From contig JAFSXJ010000002.1 in NCBI GenBank assembly GCA_017444065.1, positions 1 through 35,537 on the forward strand: a stretch of 35,537 nt of DNA, given 5' to 3'. The notes below the pieces were generated by a model. That model saw only the letters and a list, made by a program, of their open reading frames with translations. It did no database searches and was not told the origin of the DNA. Positions 1-7,482 of the stretch are shown piece by piece. The translations under genes were made by a program, and so were the position numbers. Positions within the stretch are counted from its first letter, which is position 1. Every line of letters starts with the position of its first letter. The stretch comes from Paludibacteraceae bacterium. Its GTDB lineage: Bacteria > Bacteroidota > Bacteroidia > Bacteroidales > Paludibacteraceae.

Positions 1-19
1 AGTTATCAGAAATTTTACG

Positions 20-27
20 TACCTTTG
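20..27 (+). promoter_or_regulatory. -7 promoter element for the mannanase gene
   Basis: TACCTTTG matches the Bacteroidetes -7 consensus TAnnTTTG and lies 30 bp before the GH26 start codon. At the 20-bp spacing used elsewhere here, the -33 element would fall just outside the window. It suggests the GH26 gene is first in its transcript. Confidence 0.6.
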
Positions 28-57
28 CATCGGATTTCAGAAACACCCGAAATAATC

Positions 58-1251
58 ATGAAGCACTCATCCGTTATCATTCTTGGTTCCGCCCTTATCG
101 GGCTGGTAGTTACCGCTTGCAGTCAGCCGCAGCCGACACCACGTGAAGCGTTGATACAACGCCTGCAAGATTTGCAGCAGCGGGGTTGCATGTTTGGGCA
201 CCAGGATGACCCGTTCTACGGCATAGGCTGGGAGTACGAGGACGGCCGTAGCGATGTCCGTGAGACCTGCGGCGACTGGCCTGCTGTCATGGGTTTTGAC
301 CTCGGTGGCATTGAGATGGGCGACCAGAAGAACCTCGACAGTGTACCGTTCGACTGCATTCGTCGGGAGATCATCAGTCACTACGAGCGCGGTGGCATAG
401 TGACCATCAGTTGGCATCCGCGTAACCCGCTGACCGCGTTGGAGCACCTTGGCACCTGGCCGGAAGGCTCAGCGTGGGAGGCGACCGACGGAACGGTAGC
501 GGCTATCCTCTCGGGCGGCGAGCGACATGAGCTGTTCATGACCTGGCTGGAGCGTGTGCGCGTGTTCCTGTTATCGTTGTGCACAGAGGACGGCGAACTC
601 ATTCCGTTCATCTTCCGTCCGTGGCACGAGAACAACGGCGCATGGTTCTGGTGGGGCAACACCCATTGCACACCCGAGGAGTACCGCGCGCTGTACGCCA
701 TGACGCAGGATTATCTAACCTCCAACAGCGCCAGCGGTCTAACATCTAACAGCAATAGCGGGGTCCCCGCAAACAACGTGCAGTGGGGTGCAGGTAGCGG
801 TCTAACAGGCGAAGCCGATCTAACATCCAACATCGTCTGGTCGTACTCTCCCAATCTGGACGACAACATGCCCGAAGAGAAGTTCCTGCAATGGTACCCG
901 GGCGACGAGCGCATTGACCTCATCGGCTTGGATGCTTATCAGTGGGGCACGGAAGAGGATTTTGTGCGTCAGACCCGCGTCGACCTCGACGTGCTCTGCC
1001 GCTTTGCTGCGCAGCACCACAAACTCATTGCCCTCACCGAGTGCGGTTTTGCCAACGTGCCTGACGCCAGTTGGTGGGATAGGGTATTGCTGTCCATCCT
1101 CTGCGACTACCCCTTGTCGTACGCGCTGGCTTGGCGCAACGCCGAGCATGAGTTCTTTGGCCCTACGCCCACCAACCCCGAGAGTGTTACCCATTTCCGC
1201 GCGTTCCACGATGCACCGCGCACGCTATTCTTGAAAGACATTACAAAATAA
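58..1251 (+). CDS. GH26 endo-beta-1,4-mannanase lipoprotein
   Basis: Predicted beta-mannanase that cleaves mannan or glucomannan backbones, probably at the cell surface or in the periplasm. The ATG at 58 is chosen because it gives a lipoprotein signal peptide ending in the lipobox VTAC (Cys21); an in-frame TTG-initiated extension upstream has no support. Clan-A GH26 landmarks are visible: RPWHENNGAWFWWG carries the acid/base Glu191, and LTECG carries the nucleophile Glu328. The 397-residue length fits the family. Residues about 220-259, in the loop before the VWSYSPN strand, are an unusually Ser/Asn/Gly-rich insertion encoded by a 7-bp-periodic array; relatives have only a short turn there. 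The CE7 and GH130 genes follow on the same strand, 12 bp and about 2.3 kb on, consistent with a mannan operon. No SusC/SusD pair is in view. Confidence 0.9.
   Translation: MKHSSVIILGSALIGLVVTACSQPQPTPREALIQRLQDLQQRGCMFGHQDDPFYGIGWEYEDGRSDVRETCGDWPAVMGFDLGGIEMGDQKNLDSVPFDCIRREIISHYERGGIVTISWHPRNPLTALEHLGTWPEGSAWEATDGTVAAILSGGERHELFMTWLERVRVFLLSLCTEDGELIPFIFRPWHENNGAWFWWGNTHCTPEEYRALYAMTQDYLTSNSASGLTSNSNSGVPANNVQWGAGSGLTGEADLTSNIVWSYSPNLDDNMPEEKFLQWYPGDERIDLIGLDAYQWGTEEDFVRQTRVDLDVLCRFAAQHHKLIALTECGFANVPDASWWDRVLLSILCDYPLSYALAWRNAEHEFFGPTPTNPESVTHFRAFHDAPRTLFLKDITK
714..832 (+). repeat. Heptad-periodic array inside the mannanase gene
   Basis: Units of the form TCTAACA/TCCAACA occur at 714-727, 738-751, 801-807 and 819-832, with other sequence between. 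The 12-mer AGCGGTCTAACA occurs at 733 and 796, and a one-base variant lies in glnS. The array keeps the frame and codes for a low-complexity loop. It belongs to the dispersed heptad family described in the findings. Confidence 0.75.
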
Positions 1252-1263
1252 ATAATAATCACA

Positions 1264-3423
1264 ATGAAAAAACTTTCTGTTATATTTGCCTTGGTCGCGA
1301 TGTGTTCGCTTACATGGGCATCGGAAACAATCTTGTATTCTGATGAGTTTACTTGCGCAGACGACTGGTCGTCGGGATATGCACTTATTGCGTCCGCTGA
1401 TTTGTCCGCAGCCGTAGCCGGTGACGAGATCAATGTGTATGTCACCGCCATCAGTACCGGAACCGAATGGCCGCAGGTGTATCTGCAGTATGTAGATGCC
1501 GAGTGGAACTGGGTGGACTTTACCGATACGCACAACTATGCACTTTCGGGACAAACCGCGCCGCACAAGGCGACCATTGCGCTGACGCAGGCGATGATTG
1601 ACAACGTGGTAGCAGGTCACTATCTCGTAGTGAAGGGCGCAGGGTTCACCGCCAACAAGATTTCGCTTACCCATGAGGCTGCGGCTGCCGGCACTACGCA
1701 ATCTATCTGGAGCGGTTCGGTGGTTATGCCGAGCAACTGGGGTGCATGGCAGACCATTGAGGCAAGCAAGTTCGCCAATGCCGTAGCAGGACAACTGCTG
1801 CGCTGCAAGTTTATGGCACTTGGTTCGAATGCCCAACTGCAACTCAAGGAGACCACAGCGTGGACTGAACTCGTCGATGCTCCCCTTGCGCTCATCAGCG
1901 GACGGTATTACGACTACACCATAACCGCCGACATGCTTGCCGAACTCAAGGCACGCGGCGTGATTGTCAGCGGTTGCAACTACACCCTGACCGAGGTGCT
2001 GCTCATCAACCCTGCCGACCTCAAGCCGCTCACGCTCTCCGTGCCCGTGACCGACAACTGGGTGTTCGACGGCAAGCCGAGTATCACCGTCCATGTGGAA
2101 AACCCCTACGATGAGGTCGTGACCGCCGACATTGAGGTGGAAATAACCACCGACAAAGCCGTTGCTCTGGATACCTTGTCCCTCTCGCGCGAGATAGCCG
2201 CCGGTGCCTCGCAGGACATCGTGCTCACCACCGATGACAACCTCGCAGCAGGCTTCTACAAAGCCACCTGCATCGTCAACGACGATCTGGCACGCGCATT
2301 CGGCTTTGCCGTGAACCCGCTTGACGTCGTTTCCGCGCCGGACAAGCAGTCGGACTTCGACACCTACTGGGCTGCCGCCAAGCAGCAGCTGGCAGACATT
2401 GATATGAACGCCACACTCACGGAGATAACCGCCAAGAGCACCGCTGCACGCAAGGTCTATCTGGTGGAGATGAACTCCGTGCCTGACGGTCTGACCGGTG
2501 AGCCGGTGGTCATTCGCGGCTACTATGCCGAGCCGCAGGACGGGCAGAAACATCCGGTTATTATGCACTACGCAGGTTATGATTCGGGTTACCGTCCCGG
2601 TGGTCAGGATGTCAAGCCCTACTGCCCTTCAGGCGATGCCGAACCGGACTATGCCGAGTTCTACCTCTCCACGCGCGGACAGAACATCAACAACCGTGCT
2701 GCCGACGAACGCGAGACGGACGGCAAGGGCGACTTCACCAACACTTACGGCGACTGGTTTGCCTTCAATTTCGGCGACAAGGACAATTACTACTACCGTG
2801 GCGCATTCATGGACTGCGTGCAGGCTGTACGCTTCATGGCAACGCGCAGCACCAGCGACATGACCAACCTCTTTGCCGAAGGCCAGAGCCAGGGCGGTGC
2901 GTTCACCTATGCGGCGGCATCCCTCTCCGACTACACGTTCCGCGCCATTGCACCCGCCATCGCTTTCCTCGGCGATTATCCCGACTACTTCGAGATAACG
3001 AACTGGCCTGCATACGTAGCCCGCGAGAACCAAGGCACGATGACCGATGCTGAGATGTTCGCGTTCCTTTCGTACTTCGATACGAAGAACCTCGCAGCCG
3101 CCATCAGCTGCCCCGTGATCGCTTGCATAGGACTGCAGGACAACGTCTGCCCGCCGCACACGAACATCGCACCCTACAACAACCTGCTCACTACCGACAA
3201 AGAGCTCATCTTCAACCCCGAGAACGCCCATCAGGCCGGCAGCACATGGTACACGGACTACATGGCCTTCTTCAAAGCGCGCGAGCAGAGCACCGGCACA
3301 GGAGTGGAAGGTGTCAGTAATCAGCCATCAGCAGTCAGCACTCAGAAGATCTTTCGCGACGGACAACTCTTTCTGATGCACAATGGGACAATGTACAATG
3401 TACAAGGCAAAATCATCAAATAA
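1264..3423 (+). CDS. Secreted CE7-family acetyl esterase with two N-terminal modules
   Basis: Probable deacetylase for acetylated mannan or xylan. It has a Sec signal peptide (about residues 1-19), then two related beta-rich modules (about 22-135 and 146-255) that look like an accessory or carbohydrate-binding duplication. An Ig-like segment follows (about 255-355), and the alpha/beta-hydrolase CE7 domain starts near DFDTYW. The catalytic triad reads as Ser542 (GQSQGG), Asp626 (GLQDNV) and His656 (ENAHQ); the RGQ motif before the nucleophile is typical of CE7/AXE1. A linker made by a heptad array (3311-3345) joins the enzyme to a C-terminal tail of about 25 residues, with the pattern K-I-F-x-D-G-x-L-F-L ... 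G-x-x-Y-x-V-x-G. The broken LRR protein at 5921-7302 ends with the same tail pattern, which may be a secretion or sorting signal. It starts 12 bp after the mannanase gene, so the two are probably cotranscribed. Confidence 0.85.
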   Translation: MKKLSVIFALVAMCSLTWASETILYSDEFTCADDWSSGYALIASADLSAAVAGDEINVYVTAISTGTEWPQVYLQYVDAEWNWVDFTDTHNYALSGQTAPHKATIALTQAMIDNVVAGHYLVVKGAGFTANKISLTHEAAAAGTTQSIWSGSVVMPSNWGAWQTIEASKFANAVAGQLLRCKFMALGSNAQLQLKETTAWTELVDAPLALISGRYYDYTITADMLAELKARGVIVSGCNYTLTEVLLINPADLKPLTLSVPVTDNWVFDGKPSITVHVENPYDEVVTADIEVEITTDKAVALDTLSLSREIAAGASQDIVLTTDDNLAAGFYKATCIVNDDLARAFGFAVNPLDVVSAPDKQSDFDTYWAAAKQQLADIDMNATLTEITAKSTAARKVYLVEMNSVPDGLTGEPVVIRGYYAEPQDGQKHPVIMHYAGYDSGYRPGGQDVKPYCPSGDAEPDYAEFYLSTRGQNINNRAADERETDGKGDFTNTYGDWFAFNFGDKDNYYYRGAFMDCVQAVRFMATRSTSDMTNLFAEGQSQGGAFTYAAASLSDYTFRAIAPAIAFLGDYPDYFEITNWPAYVARENQGTMTDAEMFAFLSYFDTKNLAAAISCPVIACIGLQDNVCPPHTNIAPYNNLLTTDKELIFNPENAHQAGSTWYTDYMAFFKAREQSTGTGVEGVSNQPSAVSTQKIFRDGQLFLMHNGTMYNVQGKIIK
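3311..3345 (+). repeat. Five perfect NNNTCAG heptads in the esterase linker
   Basis: Five consecutive 7-bp units end in TCAG (GTGTCAG, TAATCAG, CCATCAG, CAGTCAG, CACTCAG). They are translated as a Ser/Gln/Val linker between the CE7 domain and the C-terminal tail. A second short run, (N)ACAATG at 3379-3407, encodes part of the tail itself. Confidence 0.8.
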
Positions 3424-3521
3424 TTTTTGAATCATTTTTGGCAATTTTTGACTAAAAGAAAAAATATTGGTTTATATTGCTAATATTTGACCGATCTTAA
3501 TCATCGTAATTTTTGACTACT

Positions 3522-4763
3522 ATGAACTTCCAAGATAAAGTAGCTGCATTGCGCCAGGCGCATGAGGCACTCATAAATAGAAAGAACGAGCCTGCAGAAG
3601 GCGGCAACGGGATTTACGTGAAGTATAAGAATCCTATCCTTACCGCCGCGCACACACCGCTGGAGTGGCGCTACGACTTCGATCAGAAGAGCAACCCCTA
3701 CCTCATGCAGCGCATCATGATGAACGCTGTGCTCAATGCCGGTGCTATCCTCTTCGAGGGCAAATACACCGTCGTAGCCCGCGTGGAGGGTGCTGACCGC
3801 AAGTCGTTCTTCGCCGTAGCACAATCCGACAACGGCATCGACGGCTGGCGGTTCTGGGACGAGCCTGTCACCCTGCCCAATGGCGATAACGCACCGGCCA
3901 CGAACGTCTATGACATGCGTCTCACCCGCCACGAGGACGGCTGGATATACGGTGTATTCTGCGTGGAGCGTCACGACGAGACAAAGCCCTTCGACACCTC
4001 TGCCGCTACCGCTGCAGCAGGTATAGCGCGCACCAAGGATCTCAGAAACTGGGAGCGTCTGCCTGATCTCAAGTCACTCTGCCAGCAGCGCAACGTAGTG
4101 CTCCATCCGGAGTTCATCCGCTGCCAAATGGTAAATGGTAAATGTGTAAATGGTAAATGGTATGCACTCTACACCCGTCCTCAAGACGGCTTTATAGACA
4201 CGGGCAAAGGTGGCGGCATAGGCTGGACGCTCGTGCCCGATATCACGCATGCCGAGGTGCGCGACGAGCGCATCATCTTCGGCCGTAACTACCACACCGT
4301 CTATGAGGTGAAGAACGGCGAAGGCCCCGCGCCTATCAAGACCGCTCAAGGCTGGCTGCATCTGGCGCATGGTGTGCGCAACACCGCCAGCGGACTCCGC
4401 TACGTGCTGTACATGTTCATGACCGCTCTGGATGACCCCACACGCGTCATTGCCCGCCCCGGCGGCTGGTTCCTCATCCCCGAGGGCAGCGAGTACATCG
4501 GCGATGTGATGAACGTAGCCTTCGCCAACGGCTGGATAGTGGAAGAAAATAAATCGTACATCGTAAATCGTCCAATCGTAAATGATAAAGACATCCGCCG
4601 TGTCTTTATCTACTACGCTTCCGCCGACACGCGCCTGCATGTAGCCACCACCACCGTTGACCGTCTCATTGACTACTGCCTCCACACCCCCGAAGACGGC
4701 CTCACCACCACCGCCAGCGTCGAGACCATCAAAGCCCTTGTGGCAAAAAACAAAGGTCTGTAG
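3522..4763 (+). CDS. GH130 4-O-beta-D-mannosyl-D-glucose phosphorylase
   Basis: Predicted cytoplasmic phosphorylase that splits mannosyl-glucose with phosphate into mannose 1-phosphate and glucose, the last step of the mannobiose epimerase/phosphorylase route. The ATG at 3522 is preferred over an upstream TTG. Recognisable GH130_1 blocks include TAAHTPLEWRYD, NAGAILFEGKY, ARVEGADRKSFF, NVYDMRLTRHEDGWIYG, AHGVRNTASGLRYVLY and FIYYASADTR. No signal peptide is present. Two insertions interrupt conserved blocks. One lies between HPEFI and YALYTRPQDGF (about residues 201-213); the other follows ANGWIVEE, before VFIYYAS (about 343-358). Both are encoded by 7-bp-periodic DNA and keep the frame. In the relatives I recall, the flanking blocks are almost adjacent. 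The gene ends at a strong terminator. Confidence 0.9.
   Translation: MNFQDKVAALRQAHEALINRKNEPAEGGNGIYVKYKNPILTAAHTPLEWRYDFDQKSNPYLMQRIMMNAVLNAGAILFEGKYTVVARVEGADRKSFFAVAQSDNGIDGWRFWDEPVTLPNGDNAPATNVYDMRLTRHEDGWIYGVFCVERHDETKPFDTSAATAAAGIARTKDLRNWERLPDLKSLCQQRNVVLHPEFIRCQMVNGKCVNGKWYALYTRPQDGFIDTGKGGGIGWTLVPDITHAEVRDERIIFGRNYHTVYEVKNGEGPAPIKTAQGWLHLAHGVRNTASGLRYVLYMFMTALDDPTRVIARPGGWFLIPEGSEYIGDVMNVAFANGWIVEENKSYIVNRPIVNDKDIRRVFIYYASADTRLHVATTTVDRLIDYCLHTPEDGLTTTASVETIKALVAKNKGL
4124..4160 (+). repeat. GTAAATG heptad array inside GH130
   Basis: Units CAAATG, GTAAATG, GTAAATG, TGTAAATG and GTAAATG run in tandem (one unit is 8 bp) and are read in frame as a Val-Asn-Gly-Lys-rich insertion next to a conserved block. 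Confidence 0.85.
4549..4588 (+). repeat. AAATCGT heptad array inside GH130
   Basis: Units AAATCGT, ACATCGT, AAATCGT, CCAATCGT and AAATGAT run in tandem and are translated in frame. The same AAATCGT unit forms the lpxC-lpxA spacer array at 14045-14073, some 9.5 kb away. Confidence 0.85.
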
Positions 4764-4783
4764 ATATGTTACATTCCTGTTCA

Positions 4784-4807
4784 AAAGGCGGCGCAAATGC
4801 CGCCTTT
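4784..4807 (+). terminator. Hairpin terminator after the phosphorylase gene
   Basis: A perfect 9-bp stem (AAAGGCGGC / GCCGCCTTT) with a 6-nt loop, 20 bp after the GH130 stop codon. The T-run is inside the stem, so it may work in both directions. It marks the end of the first mannan transcript. Confidence 0.75.
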
Positions 4808-4860
4808 GTCGTGTAAAATGCAGAATTTTCCGCATAATTGTATGAAAAAGATGCAATCTA

Positions 4861-4892
4861 TTTGCAAATATCAGATTTTTTTTGTAACTTTG
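4861..4892 (+). promoter_or_regulatory. Promoter of the MNT-HEPN pair
   Basis: TTTG (4861-4864), a 20-bp spacer and TAACTTTG (4885-4892), 20 bp before the ATG at 4913. The upstream half, starting TATTTGCAAATATCAGA and running into eight Ts, recurs exactly at 25863, inside the ATPase cassette. Confidence 0.75.
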
Positions 4893-4912
4893 CAAGCGAA
4901 AAAACAACAGTC

Positions 4913-5233
4913 ATGAGACAATCCGAAGTCATAGGCAAAATCCAAGAGGTGGCACATCGCGTGTTGCCTAAAGGAAGCACGTTATATCTCTACGGCTCAC
5001 GTGCTCGCGGAGACTATCATGAGGACTCGGATTGGGACTTGTTGGCACTACTGCCTGAACGTAATATTTCGAAAGATGACAAGCTGAATCTGTCTTGCGA
5101 CTTTTGGGAAGAAGGGCAACGCATCAATCAGGATTTCAATACATTTGTTTATACGCAGAACGAGTGGTCTTCCGCTCCGGCATCACTATTTAAGTATAAC
5201 GTTCGTAACGAAGGAGTAAAAATATGGGGTTAA
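4913..5233 (+). CDS. MNT-type nucleotidyltransferase (HEPN partner)
   Basis: A 106-residue minimal nucleotidyltransferase-fold protein. The active-site signature is clear: YGSRARGDYHEDSDWDLL contains the GS..RG motif and the paired carboxylates (DxD, within SDWD). The ATG at 4913 sits 20 bp after a well-formed promoter; the longer upstream frame would begin inside the promoter region and is rejected. The stop codon overlaps the start of the HEPN gene by 10 bp, the usual arrangement of MNT/HEPN pairs. In characterised pairs the MNT protein adds AMP to the HEPN RNase and so neutralises it. Whether this pair behaves as a toxin-antitoxin module is inference. Confidence 0.8.
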   Translation: MRQSEVIGKIQEVAHRVLPKGSTLYLYGSRARGDYHEDSDWDLLALLPERNISKDDKLNLSCDFWEEGQRINQDFNTFVYTQNEWSSAPASLFKYNVRNEGVKIWG

Positions 5234-5619
5234 CAAATGACGAAAGACAATCTATTGTTAAGTATCGAATAGAAAATGCCCAAAAGGCTCTTGCGGAAGC
5301 AAAGACAATCATGGGAATTGGCTTGTGGAATCTTGTTGCCAACCGTTTGTATTATAGTTTGTATTATGCTTGTACAGCATTGCTGATACATAATCAGCTC
5401 GCTGTTCGCACGCATACGGGGATGATGACACTCATCAATCAGCATTTTGTGCAGACAGGCCAGTTAACCAGAGACGACAGTCGTCTGCTGAAGAAGATGT
5501 ACACTCTTCGTCAAGAAGGCGATTATGAAGACTTTGTAGAGGTAACCGATGATGAGATAAGAATGTACGTTCCTCTTGTTGAAACTCTTTTGAATAAGAT
5601 ATTGGCCTTAATAGGCTAA
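5224..5619 (+). CDS. HEPN-domain protein, partner of the nucleotidyltransferase
   Basis: A 131-residue, largely helical protein with the features of the PF05168-type HEPN family: an N-terminal KYRIENAQKALAEAK helix, NLVANRLYYSLYYACTALL, and a basic segment AVRTHTGM. A strict RxxxxH catalytic motif is not obvious, so it may be a non-catalytic binding partner instead of an RNase. It begins 10 bp inside the nucleotidyltransferase gene, implying translational coupling. The pair is lower in GC than the flanking mannan genes and lies between the phosphorylase and epimerase, suggesting acquisition. Confidence 0.75.
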   Translation: MGLTNDERQSIVKYRIENAQKALAEAKTIMGIGLWNLVANRLYYSLYYACTALLIHNQLAVRTHTGMMTLINQHFVQTGQLTRDDSRLLKKMYTLRQEGDYEDFVEVTDDEIRMYVPLVETLLNKILALIG

Positions 5620-5920
5620 CTACACATAACCTCTGCCGCAAGGTTAATAGCGACCGTCAGCTGCCCAAGACGTAAAATAGGGTGACAGTTGGCACCGACA
5701 GCGTAAAAAAGCGGTGACATAAAACAAAATTAAGCATTCGCTTTATTTAGGAGCCGTTCAATCTTCCACAAATTGTAATATGTGTCCTCAATATAGCGAA
5801 TGTTCACACCGTGAGTGTGGACTTTCTGCATATATTGGCACATATGGGAGTGGAAGCCCGAACGACCCAATATTTCAAAGGCGAAAGTTCGCACTTTTTT
5901 GAAAACAACAGACAATCAAT
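5620..5920. other. Intergenic stretch without a convincing gene
   Basis: About 300 bp between the HEPN gene and the LRR protein. A 61-codon minus-strand frame (5730-5915) has only a TTG start and no recognisable motif. A hairpin GTTCACAC(5802-5809)/GTGTGGAC(5815-5822) and a small GCGA/TCGC hairpin near 5880 are visible. No TAnnTTTG element was found before the LRR gene. Confidence 0.4.
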
Positions 5921-7302
5921 ATGAATATGAAAAAATCTATCTTCCTTTTTGTAATCCTTGCGTTTGCGCTCAATGCCTACGCATATGATTTTATGGTAGC
6001 CAATGAAGATGGCGCAGAATTGTGCTATCAAATTATCGGTACAGACCGGACTGAAGTAAGACTGACCCACGAAAGAGGCTCAAATTCAGGATGGGATAGC
6101 ACGAGTGTGAATTATCCAAATCTCCGTGTTGAAGTACTCCGCATTCCTGAGACAGTGGTTTATGATAATAAATCATATGTTGTCACGGCCATCGACTATA
6201 GTACATTTTCATGTGTCAAGACATTAAAAAAGGTAATCCTTCCGAAAACGGTGAAAAGTATTTTTCCTTTTGCCTTTAATTACTATTCGGGAATAGAAGA
6301 AATCGTTGTAGATGAAGAAAACTCTGTATATACAGCGAAAGACGGCATATTATATTCAAAAGACATGAAACGATTGTGTTGCTATCCCCCATGCAAAAAG
6401 GACTCAATTTATATCATCCCGGAAGGTCCGCAAACTGTTGAAATGTGTGCATTCCTATTGTTGCGCAATTTGCGGGACATAACTTTTCCACTTTCCTTGA
6501 AGGAAATGGAGAATTTGGCAATGGTTGATACAGTTATTCGTCGTGCGGTATTCCAAGATAGTGTTAGAATATTAGATTATGGCTCGGTCTCTTTAATGGC
6601 AGACGAGATAGTATTGGGCAATCAGGTGGGACATTTAATCAGCCATCTTTAGCAAGTTGGAAGCCTTTGGTTTTGACTTGCCGTACTCTTGTTCCGCCAT
6701 ATTTCCCCTTACAATCAGCAGGTAGTTCTCATCTTGGAAAATCTGAACTGCGTGTGCCGATGCAGAGCGTAGCCGCTTATCAACAAGCCGAAGGATGGAA
6801 ACTATTCGGCAATATTACCTCTATTGAGCCGCCTGTCGTTTCCGGCTTGAACGATGTGCAAGTATCTTGGGTGCAGAACTTCTCGGCGACAGGCTATGTC
6901 TGGACGCTTTATTTGGATGAAGAGCACACACAGCGGTTCATGACACTTACCTTTGATGCCAACGGACATCTGACCAACATTGACATCGCAAGCAACAACG
7001 CTCCGGCACGCTCACCTGCACTATACGAAGGCGAAGAAGATGAGCAGACGCATTTTGCAGAATACTATTCTTTCACGATTACCGGTCTTTCTTCCAATAC
7101 ATCCTACTACTTTGTCCGTCAGAGTTTATGCGACACAGAAGTTATCGACGAGGAGAACGGCACATTTGCCACGCAATCGATTGCAACTGCTCTTGATAAC
7201 AGCAATGAACTGTATGCACCGACCAAGGTCATCAGCAATGGTACTATTCTTATCAAGCAAGGCAACAAGACTTATTCGGTCACAGGCACAGAAGTAAAAT
7301 AA
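5921..7302 (+). pseudogene. BspA-like leucine-rich-repeat surface protein, frame-broken
   Basis: The first frame (5921-6652) has a signal peptide (MKKSIFLFVILAFALNAYA) and BspA-type LRR units, such as LKKVILPKTVKSIFPFAF and GIEEIVVDEENSVYTAKDG. It stops at TAG near 6652. The second frame continues at once with residues that fit the same protein (NQPSLASWKPLVL ... LRVPMQSVAAYQQAEGW), then a fibronectin-like segment and a C-terminal tail (KVISNGTILIKQGNKTYSV...) resembling that of the CE7 esterase. The frames differ by -1, so one base appears to be missing (or two added) around 6625-6645. This could be a real mutation or an assembly error. Intact members are extracellular adhesion or surface proteins. 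The tail is probably a sorting signal, by inference from its recurrence. Confidence 0.75.
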
Positions 7303-7323
7303 AATGCCGTTACAATATTCACG

Positions 7324-7357
7324 AGCAGGCAGCCGAAAGGTATTGCCTGCTTATTTT
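7324..7357 (+). terminator. Intrinsic terminator after the LRR gene
   Basis: A perfect 8-bp stem AGCAGGCA (7324-7331) / TGCCTGCT (7344-7351) with a 12-nt loop, followed by TATTTT, 21 bp after the stop codon. Confidence 0.75.
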
Positions 7358-7445
7358 AGTCACCGTTCAGTCATAAATCTGTGAATCCGTGAACAATGTG
7401 CCAATAATTAGCAAAATTGTGTCAGCCTTTGTCAATTATTTTCCG

Positions 7446-7453
7446 TACCTTTG
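7446..7453 (+). promoter_or_regulatory. -7 element for the epimerase gene
   Basis: TACCTTTG, 29 bp before the ATG at 7483. No TTG is present at the 20-bp spacing seen elsewhere, so the -33 element is weak. It implies that the epimerase is transcribed separately from the upstream mannan genes. Confidence 0.55.
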
Positions 7454-7482
7454 TACCGTAAATTATAATTGACAGATTGCAC

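Noticed and set aside
6620-6670. Programmed -1 frameshifting in the LRR gene
   Set aside because: No X-XXY-YYZ slippery site or following pseudoknot is visible at the junction.
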